NCBI GenBank assembly: GCA_014843695.1
Contig: CM026403.1
Coordinates: 9,564,722 to 9,628,721 of the forward strand
Direction of reading: 5' to 3'
Origin: Archivesica marissinica
Taxonomy: Eukaryota > Mollusca > Bivalvia > Venerida > Vesicomyidae
DNA: 64,000 bases
This document shows, piece by piece, positions 45,557 to 58,021 of the stretch. Made by a program: the position numbers and the translations under genes. Position 1 is the first letter of the stretch. Each line of letters starts with the position of its first letter. Under the pieces are notes generated by a model, which saw only the letters and a list, made by a program, of their open reading frames with translations, was not told the DNA's origin and ran no database searches.

Positions 45557-46180
45557 CTGTTGGTACCTTTCAATATATCATTGAACATATAATATTAAAA
45601 CAAATACCTGGTTGGAAATAGTATGAAATGTTGCTCTCATTGCTCCAGTCTCCAACGGTGCCATTTACGAACTCCATGCCAACCTGCCTTTACTCTCTCC
45701 AATTCACTGAGAAGGACTTCAAAATCTCCTCTAATCGACCATCTATAAGATATTAAGGAGATAAAACCTGAAGATATTAATTTTTTCTTACAGATAGCAT
45801 ATCAACTCAAACATTTCAGTTCTATAAACGATGCAATTATCATCATGGTATCCCGTCATGTGCTATCCAGCTATGCTCCTGGCATTGTCATATTTCATTG
45901 TCCTGCGATGGTTGTTGTGATTAGCATATTAACCGAACTATATCGATTTCAAAAGGCACACTAAATAGCAGAGAATATAGACGTTAGCTGATTTAAATCA
46001 ACCTCTTCGACATGTCAACAAAGACATATGTAGATGAAATTGATGAAAGCTTTCATTTATTCATATAACTGTCTGAAAATCTGCCTTTAGAATATCAAAA
46101 TAACTACATTAGTATTTATTTCTCACGGGAATATTTCGCTGTAGCTTAGTAAGATCATCAGCGTACTTAATTAGCAGTGG
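45557..46180. other. No gene seen
   Basis: Nothing recognised. Confidence 0.35.
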
Positions 46181-46184
46181 GGTT

Positions 46185-46308
46185 TCTACTTCGGTTTCCT
46201 CCCACAGGAATGACCACATTTACGCTTTCATCTGCGCCAACGAGAGTGATTAATATAAGCTGTTATTAAAGCTTGTTTCGCAATCGTAGTAAAAGAAAGT
46301 TTAAACTT
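46185..46308 (+). mobile_element. SINE D 3' fragment
   Basis: TCGGTTTCCTCCCACAGGAA, GCTTTCATCTGCGCCAACGA and GTGATTAATATAAGCTG match SINE D. The tRNA head is missing (5' truncated). Confidence 0.75.
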
Positions 46309-46336
46309 TTTTTCTTTTTTTTTTAAATTTAAAATT

Positions 46337-46955
46337 AGCATGCTCTCAATATCCCGTGACATTGGTATTCAATTCAATCATATATAAGAAGTTAGTCAGT
46401 AGAATACCATGCTCTCAATATCCCGTGACATTGGTATTCAATTCAATCATATATAAGAAGTTAGTCAGTAGAATACCATGCTCTCAATATCCCGTGACAT
46501 TGGTATTCAATTCAATCATATATAAGAAGTTAGTCAGTAGAATACCATGCTCTCAATATCCCGTGACATTGGTATTCAATTCAATCATATATAAGAAGTT
46601 AGTCAGTAGAATACCATGCTCTCAATATCCCGTGACATTGGTATTCAATTCAATCATATATAAGAAGTTAGTCAGTAGAATACCATGCTCTCAATATCCC
46701 GTGACATTGGTATTCAATTCAATCATATATAAGAAGTTAGTCAGTAGAATACCATGCTCTCAATATCCCGTGACATTGGTATTCAATTCAATCATATATA
46801 AGAAGTTAGTCAGTAGAATACCATGCTCTCAATATCCCGTGACATTGGTATTCAATTCAATCATATATAAGAAGTTAGTCAGTAGAATACCATGCTCTCA
46901 ATATCCCGTGACATTGGTATTCAATTCAATCATATATAAGAAGTTAGTCAGTACA
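46337..46955 (+). repeat. 69-bp array, 9 copies, no differences seen
   Basis: Unit CATGCTCTCAATATCCCGTG, ACATTGGTATTCAATTCAAT, CATATATAAGAAGTTAGTCA, GTAGAATAC. By eye the nine copies are the same base for base except the outer edges. The 264-codon open frame is a product of 69 being 23 codons. Confidence 0.95.
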
Positions 46956-46967
46956 CTACCCGTTATA

Positions 46968-47205
46968 GTCCACCTCCGTGGTCGAGTGGTTACGGTAGCT
47001 AACTTGTCTATCATCACTGATGGTCACGGATATGAGCCCCACTCAGACCGTGTCTCTTTATACGAACAAGTTGGCAGTTTCTTACGGAGGTTGGTGTACC
47101 AAGTACTGGTTAACCGCCGGAGCCTGCCCAGGAAAGGTGTTGTTATGTAAACGTCGCTCAAATGGGCAATCGGTAGCGACGTTAAATAAACTTAAATAAA
47201 AACAA
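46968..47205 (+). mobile_element. SINE C copy
   Basis: Head TGGTCGAGTGG, box B-like GGATATGAGCCCC (mutated), body GTTTCTTACGGAGGTTGGTG, tail GGTAGCGACGTTAAATAAAC. Starts about 12 bp after the 69-bp array. Confidence 0.85.
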
Positions 47206-47712
47206 ACAATTCAATCCACTAATCTACAAAATCAGTTATCGAATTAAGTAAAATAATGATCTTGAGATCATGCTCTAGTAACATGCTCCATTCACCATAT
47301 GTCCGTTTCCTGTCTAAATAACATCTGTATATGTGACAAATAAATAAATTTGTTAAAGTGGAGAGCATTTTGTTAGACTTGTAATCATGAATTCAGTTCA
47401 GAGTATGATCCATTGTACGGAATAACGGCTTGAGCCCAACCAGGTTCGCGTTGACAACATTTCAACCTGCAGCGGCTAGGATCCACTAGCGTATATTTGT
47501 GGGGAAATAAAATGTGTTATTTCACTGCTGCCAACGAGTTGAATTTCCCTGATAAATGTCTATATTTCATTAGGAAACATACAGTAATAGAGTATACCTG
47601 TAGCTTCTATGTTTTTCACCCATTTGCAATTGAAGGGAGTTAGACCTCTTTTATTGAATATTATTTTTATTTTGCAACGGTATGGGCCATTGTGGTTAAC
47701 GCGCGAGTGTGT
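47206..47712. other. No gene seen
   Basis: Nothing recognised. Confidence 0.35.
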
Positions 47713-47713
47713 G

Positions 47714-47998
47714 TGTGTTTTACGTGTATTTATCATCGCTACCGGTTGCCCATATGATACGCCCCCTGAAGAGATTAGTCATTTTAGCGTTTTGGAGGAT
47801 AGTGCAATGATACAGACACAGAGTCATTCCAGAGTCACCTCTTGTTCTTTTACGTGCACGGTGTAAAGCACCGACACGAGACCTCGGTTTAACTTCCCAT
47901 CTGAAAGACTGTTAATTTTATTGGGGGTCAGACGTGGGATCGAACATGCGATCCCTGGATTACCAGTCCAGCGTGTTAACCACTGGACTACAGACCTG
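47714..47998 (-). mobile_element. SINE B copy seeding an array
   Basis: Tail at left TGTGTGTTTTACGTGTATTT, body GTCATTCCAGAGTCACCTCT, box B complement GGGATCGAAC, head end GTTAACCACTGGACTACAGA. The head runs straight into the 31-bp array. Confidence 0.9.
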
Positions 47999-50489
47999 TG
48001 TATGTGTTAACCACTGGACTACAGACCTGTGTATGTGTTAACCACTGGACTACAGACCTGTGTATGTGTTAACCACTGGACTACAGACATGTGTATGTGT
48101 TAACCACTGGACTACAGACCTGTGTATGTGTTAACCACTGGACTACATACCTGTGTATGTGTTAACCACTGGACTACAGACCTGTGTATGTGCTACCCAC
48201 TGGACTACAGACCTGTGTATATGTTACCCACTGGACTACAGACCTGTGTATGTGTTAACCACTGGACTACAGACCTGTGTATGTGTTAACCACTGGACTA
48301 CAGACCTGTGTATGTGTTACCCACTGGACTACAGACCTGTGTATGTGTTAACCACTGGACTACATACCTGTGTATGTGTTAACCACTGGACTACAGACCT
48401 GTGTATGTGTTAACCACTGGACTACAGACCTGTGTATGTGTTAACCACTGGACTACAGACATGTGTATGTGTTAACCACTGGACTACAGACCTGTGTATG
48501 TGTTAACCACTGGACTACAGACCTGTGTATGTGTTAACCACTGGACTACAGACATGTGTATGTGTTAACCACTGGACTACAGACCTGTGTATGTGTTAAC
48601 CACTGGACTACAGACCTGTGTATGTGTTAACCACTGGACTACAGACCTGTGTATGTGTTAACCACTGGACTACAGACCTGTGTATGTGTTAACCACTGGA
48701 CTACATACCTGTGTATGTGTTAACCACTGGACTACAGACCTGTGTATGTGTTAACCACTGGACTACAGACCTGTGTATGTGTTAACCACTGGTCTACAGA
48801 CCTGTGTATGTGTTACCCACTGGACTACAGACCTGTGTATGTGTTAACCACTGGACTACAGACCTGTGTATGTGTTACCCACTGGACTACAGACCTGTGT
48901 ATGTGTTAACCACTGGACTACAGACCTGTGTATGTGTTAACCACTGGACTACAGACCTGTGTATGTGTTAACCACTGGACTACAGACCTGTGTATGTGTT
49001 AACCACTGGACTACATACCTGTGTATGTGTTAACCACTGGACTACAGACCTGTGTATGTGTTAACCACTGGACTACAGACCTGTGTATGTGTTAACCACT
49101 GGTCTACAGACCTGTGTATGTGTTACCCACTGGACTACAGACCTGTGTATGTGTTAACCACTGGACTACAGACCTGTGTATGTGTTACCCACTGGACTAC
49201 AGACCTGTGTATGTGTTAACCACTGGACTACAGACCTGTGTATGTGTTAACCACTGGACTACAGACCTGTGTATGTGTTAACCACTGGTCTACAGACCTG
49301 TGTATGTGTTACCCACTGGACTACAGACCTGTGTATGTGTTAACCACTGGACTACAGACCTGTGTATGTGTTACCCACTGGACTACAGACCTGTGTATGT
49401 GTTAACCACTGGACTACAGACCTGTGTATGTGTTAACCACTGGACTACAGACCTGTGTATGTGTTAACCACTGGACTACAGACCTGTGTATGTGTTAACC
49501 ACTGGACTACAGACCTGTGTATGTGTTACCCACTGGACTACAGACCTGTGTATGTGTTAACCACTGGACTACAGACCTGTGTATGTGTTAACCACTGGAC
49601 TACAGACCTGTGTATGTGTTAACCACTGGACTACAGACCTGTGTATGTGTTAACCACTGGACTACAGACCTGTGTATGTGTTAACCACTGGACTACAGAC
49701 CTGTGTATGTGTTAACCACTGGACTACAGACCTGTGTATGTGTTAACCACTGGACAACAGACCTGTGTATGTGTTAACCACTGGACTACAGACCTGTGTA
49801 TGTGTTAACCACTGGACTACAGACCAGTGTATGTGTTAACCACTGGACTACAGACATGTGTATGTGTTAACCACTGGACTACAGACCTGTGTATGTGTTA
49901 ACCACTGGACTACAGACCTGTGTATGTGTTAACCACTGGACTACAGACCTGTGTATGTGTTAACCACTGGACTACAGACCTGTGTATGTGTTAACCACTG
50001 GACTACAGACCTGTGTATGTGTTAACCACTGGACTACAGACCTGTGTATGTGTTAACCACTGGACTACAGACCTGTGTATGTGTTAACCACTGGACTACA
50101 GACCTGTGTATGTGTTAACCACTGGACTACAGACCTGTGTATGTGTTAACCACTGGACTACAGACCTGTGTATGTGTTAACCACTGGACTACAGACCTGT
50201 GTATGTGTTAACCACTGGACTACAGACCTGTGTATGTGTTAACCACTGGACTACAGACCTGTGTATGTGTTAACCACTGGACTACAGACCTGTGTATGTG
50301 TTAACCACTGGACTACAGACCTGTGTATGTGTTAACCACTGGACTACAGACCTGTGTATGTGTTAACCACTGGACTACAGACCTGTGTATGTGTTAACCA
50401 CTGGACGACAGACCTGTGTATGTGTTAACCACTGGACTACAGACCTGTGTATGTGTTAACCACTGGACTACAGACCTGTGTATGTGTTA
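47967..50489 (-). repeat. 31-bp satellite from SINE B head, ~80 copies
   Basis: Unit TGTGTTAACCACTGGACTAC then AGACCTGTGTA. It is the 5' end of the adjoining SINE B, including box A, which reads TAGTCCAGTGG on the minus strand in almost every copy. Variants (TTACCCAC, CTACATACC, GGTCTACAG) recur in blocks, showing multi-unit duplication. Confidence 0.95.
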
Positions 50490-51204
50490 ACGCTTTTGTG
50501 AATATTGTATTTATTTGTCATGCCATGAACAAAATACATGTCCTGCTTACATGTATGGTTAAGTTCGTGATATTGTTTTGTTTACGAACACAACTGTTGT
50601 TATGCTTATTAGCCCCTTCATTTATTGAGAATAGCATTAAACACCTGCTGGTCCCTCTGTACGGAGGTACGGCCGAACCATATACCCCAAGCCGAATATT
50701 GGTAGTAAAACCTGTACTTGATTTGATAATATTTTCTTGCTCTATATTTACGTATATAACAATCACAATCGTTGTACAACTAGACATTTAGCACATTGGT
50801 TGGTTGCACCACCTAAGAACATTAGTGATTGGCCCTCTCCACACCCAGGAAATTGTGTTGCTGAAGCCGGCTGTTTGCTGTATTGATCATGCCAGCCCCT
50901 AGTTGTTCTGCCCAGCTGCTTTTAAAGTTTTAACCCAACTTCATTACTGATATTTATACTTTTAACATATTATATATAGTTTCTCTACTGTTAGCTACAA
51001 CATTACTATATAATTCCAATATACAGTTTTCACGTATAGTCCTATCATTTGATATGTTGAGGACCTCGTGGTAGATTAACTTTTTTTAAATGAGTTCTCT
51101 CGTAATAAAGTCTTTATTAACCACTCATCCTTTTAACTTCTTTGCGGCTTGACGTGCAATATGTCTACATGCCCGCGAGGGGTTTGATATCAGAGGAAGA
51201 TAGA
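50490..51204. other. No gene seen
   Basis: A frame from the array into 50791 (last ~100 codons unique, hydrophobic) shows no domain. Confidence 0.35.
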
Positions 51205-51207
51205 GTG

Positions 51208-51498
51208 TGTTTTTACGTTTATTTATCGTCGCTACCGGTTACCCATATGAGCGACGCCTCCTGAAGAGATTAGTTATTTTAGATTTTGGAGGATAGTGCA
51301 TGATACAGATAGAGACCCATTCCAGAATCTCCTCTGGTTCTTTTACGTGCACGGTGTAAAGCACCGACACGAGACCTCGGTTTAATGTCCCATCTGAAAG
51401 ACTGTTAATTTTATTAGGGTCAGACGGGGGATCGAACCTGCGATCCCTGGATTACCAGTCCAGCGTGTTACCACTGGACTACATATCCGTCTGTGTAG
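51208..51498 (-). mobile_element. SINE B copy, well preserved
   Basis: Tail TTTACGTTTATTTATCGTCG, body CAGAATCTCCTCTGGTTCTT, box B complement GGGGATCGAACC, box A complement CCACTGGACTA. Confidence 0.9.
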
Positions 51499-51899
51499 GA
51501 AGATAGAGATATATAGATAGGCTTATGTTACTATTGGCTAGCGCATATTTGTCATTGTATTATACGGACCAGATTTTGACCTCTTCAATAAACCGTTTAA
51601 TTCAAATTATGTATCATGTTTATAAAATAAATCGACAGGTTTATTCATTTGATGAATTTTGAAAACGTACACAAAGTCATGCAATGAGATTTCTCTATTT
51701 TTCCATTCAGTCCTTTTTTAAAATTATTGTACACTTTATAACAGGACAACATTCAAATGTTTTTTAATATTATATATATTACATTCATATTTATGTTGCA
51801 GAGCTCTCCTTTTAAAAACATGTACTTTATTTTGTTTTTTGTATTTGTGTGTTGACACGGAAGCCTGTAACTATGATATGAACGTCAGAAAATGTTCAA
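51499..51899. other. No gene seen
   Basis: AT-rich; nothing recognised. Confidence 0.35.
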
Positions 51900-52115
51900 C
51901 ATTGACCAAGGGCGTAGCTTGGCTGGAATCGATGTGTAGGCCAACTTAAAACTTAAGACGGGAGGGGGCCCGGGGTCGTCCCCCAGGAACACTATTATTA
52001 GCGTATATAATTTAATCCTGGCCTCCCGATTTTTGCTGCAGATTTGACATTTTAATTTTTTTTCGATTTTTCGGGGAAAAGTGCAGGCCACGGCCTATAG
52101 AAAGCTACGTCAATG
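51900..52115. mobile_element. MITE-like element with short inverted ends
   Basis: Left end CATTGACCAAGGGCGTAGCT and right end AAAGCTACGTCAATG are inverted once a 6-base insert is allowed (CATTGAC-CGTAGCTT). Interior has GGGCCCGGGGTCGTCCCCC, a GC-rich block unlike its surroundings. Confidence 0.4.
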
Positions 52116-52479
52116 GTGACGCTGTGGAAACATATGAGATAGTCCTGCCCAATTTAATAGCGATATATACGGATGTAAGCATCTTTATGATTGCATACAA
52201 ATATATATTTGCTGAAATGAGAAAGAGATAACTATCTCAATGTTAATCAATTCCCCTGGGAGGTACTGTTTTGCATGGAGCTAAACGAACATATGCCCAT
52301 TGTTGATGTATATAGTTCTACAATTTATGTTGTTGCTTTTGAAACAATATTGATTCTACTTTTATATCTATCATTACCCGTACATGGGTCTTACTTGTAC
52401 ATCTATTGGCGGTGCCCTTTGATGCATCAATGTATTTCTTGTACAAATATGGCGTACGATGACATGTTATTTTATACTT
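52116..52479. other. No gene seen
   Basis: Nothing recognised. Confidence 0.35.
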
Positions 52480-52672
52480 TTATTTATTTTACAACGATTG
52501 CGAAGCAAGTTTTAATAACTTATATTAAGCACTCTCGTTGGCGCGGATGAAAGCGTAATTGTGGTCATTCGTGTGGGAGGAATCCGGAGTACCCGGAGAA
52601 ATGCCACCTGTCCGATCTGGCGACCACCGTACCATCTCACATACTTACCGTTCTGCGGATCGAACCCGTTGT
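52480..52672 (-). mobile_element. SINE D copy, head truncated
   Basis: Tail at left TTATTTTACAACGATTGCGA, body TGGCGCGGATGAAAGCG and TCCGGAGTACCCGGAGAAAT, box B complement GGATCGAACCCG; the sequence past box B is replaced. Confidence 0.75.
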
Positions 52673-52836
52673 GGACGCTTAGAAGACAATACTCACTTGA
52701 TACGGAACAATTTAAGTGGCTTGGCGTTTTAGGCAATGCATGTCGGATATTCCATTTCCTATGTCATTTTTTTATCTACACTTATGTCGGAACAAAAACA
52801 AGGTCGTTCGAATAACCGATACATAATCAAGTGCGT

Positions 52837-53190
52837 GTAGTGTGTTTTATCGTCGCTACCGTTTGTCGACATAAGATTACCAACATAAGTGACGCCCCAT
52901 AAAGAGATTGGAGTGTGTGTTTTACGTTTATTGATCGTCGCTACCGGTTGCCCATATGAGCGACGCCTCCTGAATAGATTAGTCATGTTAGATGTTTGGA
53001 GGATAGTGCAATGATACAGACAGAGACCCATTCCAGAATATCCTCTGGGGTACAGCACCGACACGAGACCTCGGTTTAACGTCCCATCTGAAAAGACTGT
53101 TAATTTTATTAGGGTCAGATGGGGGGTCTAACCTGCGATTCCTGGATTACCAGTCCAGCGTGTTACCATTGGACTACAGATCCGTCTATA
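52837..53190 (-). mobile_element. SINE B copy plus fragment of another tail
   Basis: A full-length copy starts at 52917 (GTGTGTTTTACGTTTATTGA) and ends CAGATCCGTC. Just left, TGTGTTTTATCGTCGCTACC and AGTGACGCCCCATAAAGAGA are a diverged second tail, so two copies or a partial duplication are joined. A body deletion removes TTCTTTTACGTGCACG. Confidence 0.8.
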
Positions 53191-53195
53191 AGAGA

Positions 53196-53280
53196 TTAGA
53201 ACAGAACAGAACAGATGTTTATTTTAAGACTTGTACATGGTACATCGTCATAAACATACAAATATACAATTACATATTGG
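53196..53280 (-). mobile_element. LINE-like 3' tail
   Basis: On the minus strand AAATAAACATCTGTTCTGTT is followed by more TGTTC units: a 3' UTR end with a simple-repeat tail. No coding part seen. Confidence 0.35.
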
Positions 53281-53454
53281 TCACGTAATACAATAGATTT
53301 TACATTCATATATTCACATAAATCGATTGACATGTAGTATTATAATAATGATGATTCAATTTACGGAATAGAGGATGAACATAATTAATTAGACATGTCA
53401 TATAGTTCATATGGTTATAGTGACAGGACAAAGCAAACTATATTGTATATATAT

Positions 53455-53645
53455 AAACTCCGCCATGGACGGTCCTAAGCCCGATTGAGAAAGGAGGAAG
53501 GTTGTGCGTAGGGCCAGCATCCCTACCACGTAAAACAACCACACGCTACAGAAACCAACACCACAGCAACTACTACGGAGGATTTACGAATAAAGAAGGC
53601 CCTATACCCCAACCGGGGTGAAGAGGATTAAGTAAGTAAGTAATA
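53455..53645 (+). mobile_element. Retrotransposon 3' end with (TAAG)n tail
   Basis: CCATGGACGGTCCTAAGCCC, GAGAAAGGAGGAAGGTTGTG and CCCCAACCGGGGTGAAGAGG lead into TAAGTAAGTAAGTAA. It resembles a non-LTR retroelement 3' end with a tetranucleotide tail (inference from pattern). GC-richer than its surroundings. Confidence 0.4.
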
Positions 53646-54035
53646 TATATATAACTATATACATACATATATATACATATATAACTATATACATACATAT
53701 ATGTACATATATAACTATATACATACATATATGTACATATATAACTATATACATACATATATGTACATATATAACTATATACATACATATATGTACATAT
53801 ATAACTATATACATACATATATGTACATATATAACTATATACATACATATATATACATATATAACTATATACATACATACATATATGTACATATATAACT
53901 ATATACATACATATATGTACATATATAACTATATACATACATATATGTACATATATAACTATATACATACATATATATACATATATAACTATATACATAC
54001 ATACATATATGTACATATATAACTATATACATGTG
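53645..54035. repeat. 30-bp AT-rich array, ~13 copies
   Basis: Unit ACATATATAACTATATACAT then ACATATATGT. Starts right after the TAAG tail. The unit is rich in self-complementary ATATAT/ACATATATGT. Confidence 0.95.
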
Positions 54036-54507
54036 TGTGATAGATATTGATCAATATATATAATATCAGATTATAAAATGAAAACTATATGCCGCCATGC
54101 TTGTCTCCGAGATATATAACATTAGTTATCTCCCTTTATCAAAAAACAATGAAGTTTTCAATCTGAGGCGTATTATTGGAAATCGTTACAATACACATAT
54201 TTTGTCAGTATACGTTTTTCTAAAATGGTTATGGAGATAATTGAACACTTTCAGTAATACGCTTCTGATTTGTTACTCTAGGCTTTCCGTCTGATAATTT
54301 CTCCTTGAATAGTTGAGACAAACCATCTCAACCATTCCGAGTAATGGCCAATTTTAAATACGGGAGACAAAGTTCGCTACTTGCTATTTGTTTCACCATT
54401 TCATTTGATAACGCCTTGTCACTTTCTAAGCTATTCATGATTGACACATTACAATCGCATTGTTTATTTTGTCTATAAATAGTTATTGACGTGGTAATTA
54501 ATTCACA
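54036..54507. other. No gene seen
   Basis: Nothing recognised. Confidence 0.35.
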
Positions 54508-54786
54508 GACGGATATGTAGTGGTAACACGCTGGACTGGTAATCCAGGGATCGCAGGTTCGATCCCCGTCTGACCCTAATAAAATTAACAGTCTTTCAGA
54601 TGAGACGTTAAACCGAGGTCTTGTGTCGGTGCTTTACACCGTGCACGTAAAAGAACCAGAGGAGATTCTGGAATGGGTCTCTGTCTGTATCATGCACTAT
54701 CCTCCAACATCTAAAATAACTTAATCTCTTCAGGAGGCGTCGCTCATATGGGCAACCAGTAGCGACGATAAATAAACGTAAAAACA
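54508..54786 (+). mobile_element. SINE B copy
   Basis: Head CAGACGGATATGTAGTGGTA (box A shortened by four bases), anticodon-like arm CTGGA-CTGGTAA-TCCAG (GGT in the anticodon position), box B GGTTCGATCCC, body and tail complete to AATAAACGTAAAAACACAC. Confidence 0.9.
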
Positions 54787-54796
54787 CACAATTAAT

Positions 54797-55072
54797 TCAC
54801 AATTCACGTCTGCCGTGCCCCCATGTCCAATCATGTCCTGATTGCACGTTTTCGTTTATGGACAAATTGTCACAAATAGTCCACGTAATTTGACTACATG
54901 AACTATCGTGATCTGTCATACCCGGAAATAGCGTTTCCGAATCGATGGCAACTGCATCATCACAGTTTCGGGCTGCAATTGGATCCGTTCGTTGAAACAA
55001 AGTAATTCTATCAATAGTTGTCCTTCTTTTCGTAATGAAGCATCCTGATTTGCGTTTCTGCACTGACGGCAT
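54797..55072 (-). CDS. Hypothetical 91-codon ORF
   Basis: ATG start, MPSVQKRKSGCFITKRRTTI..., mixed polar composition, no domain recognised. It ends a few bases from a SINE B tail. It could be a short exon or chance. Confidence 0.15.
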   Translation of the reverse strand: MPSVQKRKSGCFITKRRTTIDRITLFQRTDPIAARNCDDAVAIDSETLFPGMTDHDSSCSQITWTICDNLSINENVQSGHDWTWGHGRREL

Positions 55073-55496
55073 CGCAAATTCGTTTAAATTGTTATATTTT
55101 ATTACGAAACGCTAACATAAATCCGTTCAAGTTGTAATTAACTCAAAGTATCGAAACTTAAATAAACGGAAAGAGTATGCGCGAAAGATGCGCACTAACA
55201 ACTCTCAGGATACGTCTTTAAATGGGTGATTTTCCATAATGGGCAAACTTCGACATAAAGGTCACTAGTTACAAATGCTAAGTGGTTTGTGTCTTAATAG
55301 AGACACGATTTACATTTGCGTGCAACACTATATTATCTACTTCTTCTTCTTGTCAATGGAATTATCAGACAATAAGAGGATATTTGTTTGCTTCAGTGAA
55401 TTATCGAATTATATTTCACTGAATGGAACATTGGAAGCATTATTATCACACGTGGCGATAGCGTTCTCTGTTCATGGATGAACTATTAGCCTGACT
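55073..55496. other. No gene seen
   Basis: Nothing recognised. Confidence 0.35.
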
Positions 55497-55845
55497 GTAA
55501 GCGTGTAGTATGCTATACCAGGTAATGGGTCACACAGTGAAGGATCAGCATGGAGTAAGTGTGTAGTATGCTATACCAGGTAATGGGTCCCACAGTGAAG
55601 GATCAGCATGGAGTAAGTGTGTAGTATGCTATATCAGGTAATGGGTCACACAGTGAAGGATCAGCATGGAGTAAGTGTGTAGTATGCTATACCAGGTAAT
55701 GGGTCCCACAGTGAAGGATCAGCATGGAGTAAGTGTGTAGTATGCTATACCAGGTAATGGGTCCCACAGTGAAGGATCAGCATGGAGTAAGTGTGTAGTA
55801 TGCTATACCAGGTAATGGGTCACACAGTGAAGGATCAGCATGGAG
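55497..55845 (+). repeat. 58-bp array, 6 copies
   Basis: Unit AAGTGTGTAGTATGCTATAC, CAGGTAATGGGTCCCACAGT, GAAGGATCAGCATGGAGT. CCCACAG and CACACAG variants alternate. Confidence 0.95.
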
Positions 55846-56234
55846 TTCATTTCAGCTATTGTTTAGATTGCATTTTTAGTTTTCTTTTATAAATCAGCTA
55901 AGTTGCCTGCATTCTTTTATTATGTAGCTTCTTATGTTTAGCTTCATCTTGTGTCTAATTTTACTGTTCGACTAAATAAGCATGTTTTGTTTTAACATAG
56001 TGTCTAATGTAATTCAATGTTTTATTTCCCATATTTGTTTTACTCTTGAAATTTTATTTCACTGATACATTTCTATATTTCATTGGGAAAGCATAACATA
56101 ATATATATTATTTCTTACAGGGCCATCTCACTGCATACCACTAACTGCATTTATCACATACATATTTACATTAATGTCGTGACAGACGTTCTACAGCTGA
56201 TGCTATTTTTCTGTTACATACTATTATTCAAAAA
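55846..56234. other. No gene seen
   Basis: T-rich flank before the LINE fragment. Confidence 0.35.
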
Positions 56235-58021
56235 GTATTATCAAACCGTTCTAGGCTGTGGTGCATTTTCATCGATTATCAGAGAGCCTTTGATACCGTT
56301 AATCGTGATGCATTGTGTGTAAAATTACTCGAAACAGGTATCGGCTGTAAAATGGTCAATATGATTAAATGTATTTATAATGTTGTTCAATCTTGTGTTA
56401 AATTGTCAAGTACTGTGGAGTTGTCCAATTTCTTTGATGTAACAATCGGTCTAAAACATGGAGAACCTTTATCCCCCCTCTTATTAATACTATTTATAAA
56501 TGATGTTATTGGAGGTTTGGATATTAATTCGTTAACAGACAGAGATCTTGATTTGCCAACAATATGTATGATATTATTTGCCGATGATATGGTCTTGTTC
56601 ACCACTGATCCGAAAAGCCTGCAGGCACACAATAATCTAATCACAGATAATCAAACTATCACAGTCTACTGATATATTATTATATTTACATATTAAAACC
56701 GAGGAACAGTCGCTAATTGAAAATTAAATACAGAAATTATGAAATACTGAAATGGAAAATAAGCACTAATGCGCAATTAAGAAATGTTTTAAAAAATCAG
56801 TTATCAACCTCGATCAGATCGCGGTTGAACTAACTAAACAACTATTGGATAGGTACGGTTTTGCATATGTTTGGAATAATCCTAGTATTGCAATTTTTAA
56901 ACAAAGATTAATTGATGATTTCCTACAGAAATGGCATGCAGATATGAGATCAAATAAATCTTTGAACTCTTTTTATAATTACTTAAAGCATGACTTTGGC
57001 ATAGAACCGTACCTTACTAATATAGTAAGTAGAAGTCTCAGGATCCCTCTCGCTAGACTAAGAACCTCAGCTCATAATTTGCGAATAGAAACTGGCAGAT
57101 ACTCTAGACAGAGAATAGAGCGCCATGAACGAACTTGTATGCTATGCCATAATAGCGAGGTGGAAGACGAATATCATTTTATCCTTATATGTCCACTATA
57201 CGTAAACCTCCGAAAAACACTTATTAAAAAATACTATTATCAAAGACCGAGTATGCATACACTAATTACCCTTTTTACAAGCACAGCAAACAAGGAGTTA
57301 AATAACCTATGCAAGAACGTGAAGAATGCAATGAAGCTGCGAGATGAGGTTCTTGGTCTATACATATACTACTATGCACATATTTTAGCTCGCTTTGTTT
57401 AAGTTTAACATGATAGTGTACCTTGCCAATATGTAGGTATAAGCACTGTTTCAATTTTGAACGTTTTTACAGAGTATTTCCACTTTGACCAAAAGCTGGG
57501 TCAATGAGTACGTGAGAAGTATGAAAGCATATAGTATGTAAGAATATAAACTTTTCTTCAACCGATATTTACTTATTTCCTAAAGCATGTTTAGAAATTT
57601 AACACATTCTAAGAAAATATATAATGTGTTACACATTTGAGCTAAAACGAACCTTCAATTAACTGCATACACTTCAATTTAAGTCAAATCAAGTGCTCGG
57701 TGCAAAACTAGTGTAACCACATGGATACAGTGAAGGGGTTGCGGTAGGTTTGCACTAATCCCTTCAATTATATTTTTAGGATGTTTTGAGATTATCCTCC
57801 AATAAAATCAACATTATTAATATATTAAACATTTAAAAGCTCCAATTAGTAAGCACACTTATAATAATACCTTATATGTATATATAAATGGGTAAAGTAT
57901 GTCAGAGATTTACACATGCAATACAAGATTGATTGGTTAGTATTTAGTATTATTATATTCATTTGTTTGCAGACCATAAACTGTTTATGTTTGTGTTTTA
58001 ATAAACGATTCTTCTTCTTCT
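56235..58021 (+). pseudogene. LINE fragment: RT core, zinc C-terminus, 3' UTR, (TTC)n tail
   Basis: The frame through 56262-56672 reads CIFIDYQRAFDTVNRDAL (first catalytic Asp region), LLETGIGCKMVNMIKCIY, GLKHGEPLSPLLLILFINDV and ILFADDMVLF (FADD catalytic box), then breaks. After ~170 bp with the thumb lost, 56845-57402 holds the C-terminal part: LRTSAHNLRIETGRYSRQRI, then C-x2-C-x9-H-x4-C (CMLCHNSEVEDEYHFILIC) and PLYVNLRKTL. A 600-bp 3' UTR ends AATAAACGATTCTTCTTCTT. The endonuclease and ORF1 are absent. The layout is that of a 5'-truncated non-LTR retrotransposon with an internal deletion. Confidence 0.8.

Noticed and set aside
46356..47150. 264-codon repeat ORF
   Set aside because: The 69-bp unit equals 23 codons; the frame then runs into a SINE C. 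Not a protein gene.
53573..54016. Tyr/Ile-rich ORFs on both strands
   Set aside because: Translations of the 30-bp AT-rich array.
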